A stretch of 16,509 bases of DNA. Origin: Smittium mucronatum. Taxonomy: Eukaryota; Kickxellomycota; Harpellomycetes; Harpellales; Legeriomycetaceae. The stretch is taken from positions 1 through 16,509 of the forward strand of contig LSSL01000449.1 in assembly GCA_001953115.1 (NCBI GenBank), in the 5' to 3' direction. The position numbers were made by a program, and so were the translations under genes. Numbering within the stretch: the first letter of the stretch is position 1; each line of letters opens with the position of its first letter. The notes below the pieces were generated by a model. The model was not told where the DNA came from. It did no database searches and worked only from the letters and a program-made list of their open reading frames with translations. Shown piece after piece: positions 1-9,527 of the stretch.

Positions 1-814
1 TGAATAGGAGTGTCATTATTATTTTATTTTTTAGAATAATAAAAGGAAATTTTTATAAAGCCACTTAAAATTTTCTGTTTATTTGATTTAATGTGTTAAT
101 TATAAACTTATAAAACTATTACCTTTATAATTACTGTGTTTAAATTATTTATTTGCAAAAGAACCGTTTATTCTATTCTATTAGTAGTATTATTGATACA
201 TATTACAATTAAAAACATGGTTTTAATATAGTAAATGCATTTATTAGTATTTAAAATACTAATAGAGCTTCCACAACATACATATCATATTTATCATATT
301 TTATTCCTATATAATCTTTAAAATAAAAAAACAAGCTTGATTTTTGAAATTCAGGTTATATTTTTTCGGCAAAATATGGTTAATATCAAGACGAGAAGTA
401 AACAGAAAATTGGTGCTACTTTTTTCGGAAATAAAATTTAAGTTGGTATTGGTTTAATCGTGACAATAAATGTATGTATATCCATTATTTTTTTGAATAA
501 GTATTAAAAAACAACATTAAGTTATTTTTAAAATGAATGGACTTACACAAAAATGGAAACTTTAGAGTAAATAAAATTTTGGTCATTTAAACTCCTAGTA
601 AATTCTAAAATAATCTATGAATACTTTTTTATTTCTTCTTTTGTAAAAAACTAAAAGGTAACGGAGACAACAGAGTACATTTTTAAATTTTCTGAAAAAT
701 GTGATAAAGTTATTATGAATATATTTGAATTATTTTTCAGATAAAAATTAAACTACTTTTAATTAGCAAATAATATTTTCCTGGCCCAGTTCAGCTAGAT
801 AAGATCAGAATCTC

Positions 815-831
815 TTTAGGGGGAGGTGGGG
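815..831 (+). other. G-rich tract in AT-rich DNA
   Basis: The tract reads TTTAGGGGGAGGTGGGG and lies within DNA of very low G/C. It has three G runs, so it falls short of a canonical four-run quadruplex. A similar motif lies on the minus strand at 4976-4990. It also resembles a polypurine tract of a retroelement, but no adjoining terminal repeat was seen. Confidence 0.5.
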
Positions 832-1183
832 TCTAAAAAATCTTTTTTATACTTCCGAAGTGAAGACTCCATCCAATTTTTTCAAATTGAACATAAAAAA
901 AAAAATTGAATGCTTGTCACCCTCCTATAATACCAAAAGTTCTAATCGAAACCCCTCCTTTCGAACTGATTAACGTTTAGTTATTGAGATTTAGTTTTGA
1001 TTCAACATAAACCAGCTGAAAATTTTATATGAAAATTTCAACCGTTTTCAAAGCTCTCACTTATTTTTTATACTCATTTTTATTAGTTTAAGAATGATTT
1101 CCGTGTAAAGAAAAAGGTGAATATATATTTTTTAGAAAATATTAAATTTTAATTCGTAATAATTAATATTTTTAAATAAAAAA

Positions 1184-1199
1184 TTGAAGTAAACTTCAA
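1184..1199. repeat. Short inverted repeat (7-bp stem)
   Basis: TTGAAGT and ACTTCAA are perfect complements around a two-base AA spacer. This is a compact near-palindrome in the desert. Short A/T palindromes are expected by chance in such DNA, so a function is doubtful. Confidence 0.5.
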
Positions 1200-2436
1200 A
1201 CCAGTTTCAATTTTATTATTTTCTTATTCGTTTTACAGGATAATAATTGAGAAATGTTTAATTTCCTTATTTTTTTAAAAAAAAAAATGATAAAAAAATA
1301 TTGATTTAAATGAAGCTCAGAGTTAAATGATATGAATTTTTTCAATTTCAGTACTCTTAAAACTCTCTTATTTGATAAATACGCGACTATTTGTTTAATC
1401 TATAACAATTTCATTTTTCGAGACTTAAAACCATTTTAATAAACCTTTAGATTCAGAATTTATTATTTTAGACTAAAAACAAACTCATATATATCAATAA
1501 TTTTTTTTTAATAAAAGTGGGTCGTTTCATATTCGTTTTAAGTTTAAAAAAAACATAAAAAAAAACTTTTTTTGTTAAATTTGAAAAAATACTCAAAAAA
1601 ATTTGTATGGATATAGAAAAGAAACTTCAATTTAATTATTTAAACTAAAATTTGATATTTAACAAATAAATTATTTAAATATAGTCTCATTTCTAATTCT
1701 CATCTAGAAAAAAATATTTCGAAAAATTATCATTTATTTTATACATTTTTTTGTATTTTTTTCTAATTAAAAAATGATTTTAGGCTCATGCTTTATTATG
1801 AATATTAATTGGCGAAAGAGTAGATATATGTTTAAAATATTTAAATTTGAGACTCCAACTATTCTTATTGGTAAAATGAAAATATATTACTAATTATATC
1901 CATAAAATATAGTTCTCATATTAATAAAAGTATAATGAATTCGGGTATTATTATTTCTAATTTGTAAAAATTTAAGATTAATGTAAAATTAGTCTTGGTA
2001 ACTTTGGGACTTTTTCATTGCTACTCTCTCTCTTCTTTTCAAAGATCTGTATTAATCTCAAGGATGATTTAATTTTATATCTATTCTAATTGATGAGAAA
2101 AAATAATCTAAAAAAAAGATAAGATTTTGAATTTGAATTTTATACTTTTTCGTAAAAAAATAATTGATATAGTATTAAAAAAACAAAAAAAAAAAATTTT
2201 TCTTTTTTGACTTAATTTTCTTAAATTTAGAATAAATTAAACTTCATGGAACTGGGGGAAATAAATTCATTAATCTTTTTTTGATCTTATTTAACTTGGT
2301 ATATTGTTATCCTTTTTGTTATCGAAAGTTATTTCAAATTTTATTATACAAAAGCAAAATAAAATTTTAGGTTTTAAAAAAAATGTGTCCAAAAAATTCT
2401 ATAGTAAATATACCAAAATTTTAGTTTTCTGAGAAT

Positions 2437-2453
2437 AAAAAATCGATAACATT
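2437..2453 (+). repeat. 17-base direct repeat, copy 1
   Basis: AAAAAATCGATAACATT is identical to 3461-3477, about 1 kb away. The 3' flanks share a further interrupted match around TCCAATTT and ATC, so these may be the best-preserved parts of two older, diverged repeat copies. Confidence 0.45.
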
Positions 2454-3361
2454 ATTCAAATTCCAATTTCGATAAATCTATTAAAAAACTTCAGCTCAAC
2501 CAAGTTTACTTTTTATAGGTTAATGTAATTTAAAAATGGCTTAAAATATTTGTGAAAAAATAATAATAATAATCAAAGATATTGAATTTTTTATATTTCT
2601 AAATAAAATATCTTTTAAACCATGAAAACTTTTAACATAATAGTTTTTAAGAAAATTGATGACGTGACTGAATACCCACTAGAGGTTTTACCTACGAGAC
2701 ATTTTTCATAATTTTTGTCCATTAAAATTCCAATTTTGAAAAATTAACACAAACATGTATTTTTTGCAGAAATTATTGGTTTTTAAAGTACAGTATTTTT
2801 TCAATTCGGAGGTTTAATAGGTTTAAAATTTAGGAGAAATGACATGTAGGTCTTGAGTCCTGACACCAAGAAAACTCGATGAAAAAAATATTATATTTAA
2901 TAAATTATATTATCTATATTTTTTTATTTATGTTTAAACATTTATAAGAAAATGTACTCACTCAAAAAAAATCAAGCCTTATAAATTTACTCTAAGATAA
3001 TTCATATAATAGCTGGATATTTTTCCTATTCTAATAATATAAATTTATGAATTTTTTATCTATCTACAGCTATATTCCTACAGCGAAAATACCAATCGTT
3101 TTAAAATAGTAGCATCAATTTTTTTATAAGTCATTACAGTATTAAAAATTGAATTAAAAAATGATTGGCTATTTTGAATAAAAATTTCTAGAAAAGAATT
3201 AATCACAAAAAAAATTAAATTTTATGCTTTTTTATTATTGAATTATTAAAAATGAACAAAATATATAGCTCAGTCTTGAAAAAATTTTGGTTTATTTTTC
3301 AACAGAATAATCATATGAAAATAATTTATGAATAATTTATAAACGCTAAATGACAAAAAAA

Positions 3362-3380
3362 TTAAATTAGATTAGATTAG
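3362..3380 (+). repeat. ATTAG short tandem repeat
   Basis: Three consecutive ATTAG units form a minimal microsatellite. It is not a telomere-type repeat. Confidence 0.5.
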
Positions 3381-3460
3381 AAATAATTATTATTAATTAA
3401 ACAAATTTTATGTAAAAAAATTTACAACAATATAGTTTTTTAATCAAATGAAAAATTTAC

Positions 3461-3477
3461 AAAAAATCGATAACATT
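3461..3477 (+). repeat. 17-base direct repeat, copy 2
   Basis: This is an exact match to 2437-2453. The match ends at 2454/3478, and patchy similarity continues downstream. It is probably one of several decayed copies in the desert. Confidence 0.45.
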
Positions 3478-4716
3478 CTTTTCTTTGTCCAATTTTATTT
3501 TATCAAAACTTTAAATACTAATATGATGTTTGAAAATGATATTGCATCATTTGACTCAATGTAAATTTAACCAAATGGAAGTATTTTCCAACCATATTGC
3601 TTAAAAAATATTATTACTTGTTCGATTTTTAATGAAACGCTTTTATTTAAAAATTTGGTAAGCCTAATCTTTTCACTTAAAATAAAATTTATTTCATTTA
3701 AACCATTTATAATATTAAGTTTAATATATTCCGGCCCCTCTCGAAAAAAAATATGCAATATTTATGACGTTATACCAAATATATTTATTTTTTAATTATT
3801 ATAATTTTAGTGAATCATATTATTATTCCGCAACACGTAGAGGAGGGCTTCAAATAAAGATAATTTCATATTATTTTATCTATAAAGATTTGAAAAAAAA
3901 AAACTTGATTTTTATTTTGCTTTCATGAATTTAGTATCCGAATATTAGATTATCTTTTTTTATATAATACATTATCCGTAAATGATAATGAAAATTCGAA
4001 AATTAAATCAAATTTTTATAAGTGAGAATACGGTTTTTATTTCTTTATTTCATTTACATCTTTTAAATTTAAAATTTAAAAAAAATTCAATTATTTAAAT
4101 ATTAATGTGGTTATTGCCTGATTTTTTTAAAAAAAAAGATGTTATTTTTTTAATCTTTTGTGAAATGATTGATTTTTTTAAGTGTACTTTTCTTGAATTT
4201 CTTAGCTATTTTAAAATACAATATTTTTTGCCCTGATCCTTCTGAATTTTCTTTAAAAAAAAACAGAAATATAAGCTTTTTACATCTATATTAATGTAAA
4301 AAACTATTATGAAATCTTCTGTTTGGTTATTCGTTTTAGAAACATATTTATTGCCAAGTTTTAACTATTATAAAACGAAAAGTGATATCTTACTGATATC
4401 TGCTATATTAAACTTTCTAAAAAAGCACCAGAGACGTATTTTTCATCAAACTGATAAATATCTTTTTTTATTGCTTTCAAAATAACTTAAAATTAATTTA
4501 GTAAATTTTTTTGGAACAGGAACCAGATAAATTAGAGATTAGACGGTAAAATACCTCTCTAGTTGATTTAAAAATTGGAAATTTTTATTTTTCATCCATG
4601 GACAAATCCCTTAACAGTCCTGTATGTACTTTAGATAAAAGTTAATAAAACGTAAAGATGAGCAGTAGGGGGGAAATTTAAAGCATTTACGTTAATAATT
4701 TATGATTTAAAATCGG

Positions 4717-4938
4717 GTGTTATTCTTTTCTGGAGAGATTGAATGCCTTTTATATCATTTCTCTGATGGTATATCACTTAATAGTTTTCCCGACGTTTAT
4801 TTTGAAAAGATAAATATAACAGGGGAAAAAAATAATTTTGTTAGATTTAATTGTTGGAAAATACCCGATAAAATAATGAGGGAGCTTTTTTGGAAATTCT
4901 ACCAGAAAAAAATGTATCGGAATTACAAAAAAATTTAA
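4717..4938 (+). other. Weak 73-codon open frame in a G/C-raised patch
   Basis: This open frame starts after a G6 run (4667-4672) and ends shortly before the C9 run at 4978-4986. The predicted peptide is rich in F, I, K and N and has no motif I recognise. The minus strand of the same patch, continuing to about 4500, has interrupted frames with short strings such as HSISPEKNN and LVPVPKK. These faintly recall Ty3-type reverse transcriptase N-terminal regions, but the frames are broken by stops and the matches are short enough to be chance. It may be a decayed element, or just an open stretch. No function is assigned. Confidence 0.15.
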
Positions 4939-4975
4939 AATTTTCTCGAGTAAAAATTATTAGTTTTTTATTTGC

Positions 4976-4990
4976 CACCCCCCCCCTAAA
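4976..4990 (-). other. Minus-strand G9 tract
   Basis: The plus strand has nine consecutive C (4978-4986). The minus strand reads TTTAGGGGGGGGGTGG, similar to the tract at 815-831. Together with the G6 run at 4667-4672 it brackets the 4717-4938 frame. Long G homopolymers are rare in this DNA and prone to length errors in sequencing. Confidence 0.45.
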
Positions 4991-5569
4991 TTCAAATAAA
5001 TTGTAAGCTTTTATTTTTTAATGGCACAAATTCCTTTAAGTAAATTTCTGATAGTCCTTTGATTTTTTAGACTCCAAACAATCTGTCTTTAATCTCTCTT
5101 TCTCCTTCTTTCTTTTTATCATTTTATAGGGCGTTTATTTAGTTAATCCTGGTAAAGAATTATTTTAATATCTAGCTTTAAAAATTTTCCAATAGAAAAA
5201 ATAGGTTTTTTTAACTTTTATATTTATTTTTTTAGTTCATCTTTTTAATTATATAGCCTTTATCCATTCAAGATCAGTCAAGCTGTAACTTTAAAAATTA
5301 CTGATACTTCAAGTAAAAAATTGCTTGTTTTATCTTTTCCCAAAAAAAATTTTTTTTAATGTGAATTACCAGTAGGTTTTACCATTTTTTATATTAATAC
5401 TTTTTTTAAAGTACCTTAACTCTTTGTAAACTAACTCTTTACTACTCCTGATTTTAATAATAAGCTGGGAAGCTTCAAGAGAACTTACAGGGTTATTATA
5501 TGTTGTTAATTGAGATGTTTTTGAAACTATTTTATTACTAATTTCTTTTATTTATGTAATTTTCAATTT

Positions 5570-5745
5570 AAAATCGGATTAAATTACCCTAAATTTTCAT
5601 TTTTGAAGCATAAATAAGATCCAGTTGATATATAAATAAAAATACTTAAGATTTTAATAAAAATTGGATTTGATTATCCCTATTTTTTAGACATTAGAAA
5701 TAAACAAGCTTCCACTAAGATATAAAAATAAGTATAGTTTCACAC
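5570..5745 (+). repeat. Diverged tandem duplication, about 90-bp unit
   Basis: A block starting at 5570 (AAAATCGGATTAAATTACCC) recurs in altered form at 5660 (AAAATTGGATTTGATTATCCC). The first 29 aligned columns share about 23 identities. Similarity resumes further on, with ATAAATAAG/ATAAACAAG followed by GATATA and AAATAA in the same order in both copies. The second copy fades near 5745. No third copy was clear. The duplication is non-coding and old. Confidence 0.5.
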
Positions 5746-6528
5746 TTTTGGGATGTTAAACTTTTCGACCTTATAACCTTTATTTCTTAATTTACCGATT
5801 TATCTTTTAAATATTATTAAAACCTATTACTCACAATTAAATATATAAAAACTGGCAAAGTTTTTTATAAAAGAAATTTTTCGAATAAAATTTTTAGTTT
5901 TAATTTTAAATAAAAAAAAAATACACTCTTTTATTCACCATTTAGAGAACAAAAATATCTTCTCAAACCATAATATTATCCCTAGTAATATGAATTTTAA
6001 ACATAATCATGACTTTATTAATTTTAAAAATCATCAAATAATTTTTTATCTCGGCCAAAAAGAGTTTTGAACCCAAATTATTGGATTCTGGATAAATAAT
6101 TTCTAGATTTAATAGTAAAAATATCGATTAGGGAAAATTTTTAATTTTGGGAGACATTTTCCAAATGTTTATTTGTCAAAAAATTGATTTTGTCAATTGT
6201 AAATTTCACAAAATTAGTTTTAAAAAGCAATTTTGGGCTATTTTTCTTTAAAAAAATGATATACAATATTTAAAATACCTTGCAAGTCGCATTAAAATAC
6301 TTTCTTACAAGAAAATTTTAATATCCAATTAAAGTAATGAATTTATCAAACTAATAAGGAACTAAAATAAAAATTTTTTTTTAACTAGTAAGATGCAAGT
6401 CATTTATTTTATATTTTAAGTTATTTTTAGTTTTAGAAAGTTATACATTTAAGTTTAAAAATGACCCAAATTTCATCAATAAAAAGCTCAATTGACCAAA
6501 TTTAAAATATCAAGTAAATTTTGTTAGA

Positions 6529-6601
6529 TTAATCATAAATTTATAATATAATTTATGATTTAATTAAAAAATTGAAGTTTTCAAAAACTTCTAATGATTA
6601 A
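6529..6601. repeat. Nested inverted repeats (two hairpins closed by an outer stem)
   Basis: The first hairpin pairs 6531-6541 with 6550-6560, a perfect 11-bp stem with an 8-base loop. The second pairs 6574-6581 with 6584-6591, an 8-bp stem (GAAGTTTT/AAAACTTC) with a two-base loop. An alternative outer stem pairs TTAATCAT at 6529-6536 with ATGATTAA at 6594-6601, and it competes with the left arm of the first hairpin. A/T composition makes short palindromes common, but this cluster is denser than its surroundings. Confidence 0.5.
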
Positions 6602-9042
6602 ACGAGAATAAATATTGAAAAATAGTCTAATAAAAATTGTGAGTATGTTAAAAAAAATTGGTTATAGTATTAATAATACAAAATTTATTTTCAAAATCAC
6701 AAAATAAAATATTAAAAATCTAAAAAGAGCACGTTTTTGAAACAACATTTCCAACACTAAAATAATAATATCTTATCCTAAATTTTTTTTATATCTGTGA
6801 AAAATTAATAAATATGATAAGTAAATCCTAAATTTTAAACCCTAAAAATAGAAAATAAAGTGAAAAGTATAATAAAAGTAAAAATTTATAATAGAAACCA
6901 TATAATTACAATTTATACATACTTTCAATGATATTTTAAAGCAAATAAATTAACATTTTTTTATCACTTAATTTTCCTGTAAGATAGCATAGTTAAAAAA
7001 AAATTCAGAAAATTACCTAAAACGAAGCAATGTTATAACTACAGCCAATTTATAAGGTCTAATATCTGAAAAAAATTTAGAAAAAATTCATCCAATTAAA
7101 ATTAAAATTTTATTTAGATTGGAACTATGCAGTCAATCGCTGAGGTTATATGCAGTCATGGATTTTACTCTTCTTCGACATAATAAAAATTATCTAATCC
7201 TTTCAACACCAAGTTAAAGATTAAATATAAAAACACTAATAAAAATTATAACATAATCCAAAACCAACCCCTCACCTGTCTCCTAAAATTTCAGCTAAAA
7301 CGTCACAAAGGTGTGTAATTTCAGTTTAATTAGCTTTAAAACATATATTAAACTAACTTCTAAAGCACGGAAAAGCAATATATTCTTAGGAAAGTGGATT
7401 ATGATTTATCTCTTAGAATAAATCAGTTTAAAAAATACAGATAAATAATTCTTTAAAATGAAAAAATATTCTATTTAAGTATATCTCAATACTTTTAAAA
7501 ACATAATTTCTTATCATTTTAGGATCACTCTTTGAAGTTTATTTCTTTAAAATTTCAGTTAATTTTTTCAAGAAAAAAACTTTGTTCATTTTAATATCAT
7601 CAGTGTAAAATTTTGACAAAAATACTATAAATTTTTTTATTAAAGTATTAATTGGTTGTTTTTTGTTATGATTTTCGTCTATTTTATATATATTTTTAAA
7701 TATCATAAACTATTTTTAATTTATTTTCAGGGATATTTTTGGCATGACCATTATATGATAAAAAAAAAAACACTATTGAGACTACGATTTACTTCATTAT
7801 ATATATATATTGATTTACCCTCTAAAAAAATAGCTCAATATTTATCAGAATTACTTTTTCTTATGAATATATAACTAAAAAATTAAATTCCCATACCCGT
7901 TTTTTTTTAAATCCAACTATCAAATATATATAATTAACACTTTAATGAATAACGTTACACTTAAAACATCCACCAATTCTTTCTGGGATTAAATATAATT
8001 GTTCTTATTTTAAAGTTAGATGGTGCTCATTTTTTTCTGATTTTTTAATATTCTTTTCATTTTTTATTTAGGAAATAATTATAAATGATATTGATCAATA
8101 TTAAAATTCGTAGTAAAATTAAGAATAAAATATCTTCATCTTTCAAAATTTAATTTTAATTCTTCTTTATAGTTTAATAATCTAAAATTCAGTAAAAATA
8201 TTTAATAAGTCGCTGTTAAAAAAATTTCTTCAAACGGGTCTAAATAACCAATACTCCTACTTCAAACCAATAATTTGAGCCATTTTAAAAATTTAAAAAC
8301 ACAGTCTCAATTCATTTAATCAGTAACAGCTTTAAAAACTAATTTCATAGCACATTTAAAAAATTGAGTTACTTTATTCGAACTTTTTTAGGGATAAAAA
8401 AAGATAATTTATAGCATTCCCATTTAAGAAATTTAAGAAAAAAGCCCCGATATTTTTCCATAATACGTCTGTTATATCATTACTTTTACATTTAATAATA
8501 TCACTTAAATCGGCTAATAATATAAAAATACCTTTAACTTTTCTAAAAAAATAAAGAAATCTATTATAAAAACATAACTCCATCAAGGTTTTTTAATCAA
8601 CGCCCAATTTAAAATATTTTTTATTTATTATTGCAACACGGATATTTTTTTATATAAGCGGCAAGGCATTTTTTATTTATATTTTTTATGAAAATTTTAA
8701 TATTACCATAAATTTTGATCTTTAATCAATTTTTTGGCATTTTAAGCCAAAAAACTATTAAATTTTATCATTTTTTTAAATTTTTTTGTGAATTTAGTAA
8801 AAATATTCAAGGTTCTGGGATTTAAAATAAAAAATCTATCAATATGGCCTTATTTTTATTTTTTTCGAATATGAAAATAATTGGTTGTTTTATTCGTGTA
8901 TATTTTTTTTTTACCTATTTTATCGATAAAAAAGCTTGTTTGAAATAATTAAATTATTTTTTTAAAAACCCCAAATAATTTTAAGGCTTATCATTCTTTT
9001 TTTTTTATCATTCCATAAAATTAAAATTGTTTAGGCTCACAT

Positions 9043-9375
9043 TTGTGTATTGGAATATATCACAAGATTTTTTCTATAAAACCTATATTATTAAAATATC
9101 CTCTCCTAATATATATTATAATGAGATATTGGTACCAAGGTTTTATTTTAGCATTATTATTAATGATAAGATTTAAACTAGAGTTAATATTATGGAATGA
9201 AATATTATTATTTTTAGATTTTTTCTTGCTTAAAAGCCATGTAATAATGGGGTTTTTATCTCATAATATCCAAAAATTGGGTAGACAGATCAGATTTAAA
9301 ATTATTTTATTAAGGCGAAGGAGTAATACTAAAATTAAAGTATTTTTAAAAGATGCTTTTTTAATTATTTTTTGA
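9043..9375 (+). pseudogene. 110-codon open frame, possible coding relic
   Basis: This is the longest open frame in the left half. It is rich in I, L and F, with a basic end (GRQIRFKIILLRRRSNTK near residues 80-97) and several tryptophans. I recognise no family with confidence. The spacing of tryptophans and leucines gave a vague impression of the decayed polyprotein tails of fungal retroelements, but no catalytic motif can be pointed to. It stops about 150 bases before the LPMO stop codon and points toward that gene. It could also be chance openness, since TTA/ATT-rich runs favour Leu/Ile-rich frames. Confidence 0.2.
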
Positions 9376-9527
9376 TGAACTTGGACCAAAATAGTATTTT
9401 TTTTCAAACAACCCAAGAAATAAAAAGTTACTACGGTTTGGATAAAAAATATTCTCAGTTGAACAAAATAGAAGATAACTAGCAGTAATTTTTCAACTTG
9501 TCTGAAACTAAATATTATATAAAAAGA

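Larger units (their letters stand above)
1..9527. other. AT-rich gene-poor tract (gene desert)
   Basis: I find no convincing gene here on either strand. Every frame is closed at short intervals, and the longest open frame is 110 codons (9043-9375). Two sampled 60-base lines hold 10 G/C each, against 24 in a sampled line of the LPMO gene. The tract is full of A and T runs, for example A8T8 at 5342-5357. A few patches have more G/C: about 780-960, 2640-2710, 3730-3850, 4500-4990 and 9040-9375. These may be remnants of older inserted sequence. No tRNA, rRNA, long terminal repeat or intact transposase/reverse transcriptase motif was seen. The composition changes abruptly at the 3' end of the LPMO gene. 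A decayed repeat-rich or heterochromatic compartment is likely. A centromere-like function is possible but nothing shows it. Confidence 0.8.

Noticed and set aside
780..960. A tRNA-like A box (TGGCCCAGTTC) with TTCGAA further on, suggesting a tRNA or tRNA-derived SINE
   Set aside because: No cloverleaf can be drawn, the spacing to a B box is wrong and no acceptor stem pairs.
2926..2936. Exact match to the budding-yeast origin core WTTTAYRTTTW (ATTTATGTTTA)
   Set aside because: The motif is specific to yeasts close to Saccharomyces and is expected by chance in A/T-rich DNA.
3567..3758. 63-codon minus-strand open frame
   Set aside because: I/N/K/F-rich, no motif, composition of the surrounding desert.
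7656..7874. 72-codon plus-strand open frame ending in DLPSKKIAQYLSELL
   Set aside because: The end looks protein-like, but the rest is low-complexity Y/F/I/K with no family signal; left as part of the desert.
8374..8586. 70-codon minus-strand open frame
   Set aside because: No recognisable motif and flanked by closed frames; consistent with chance.
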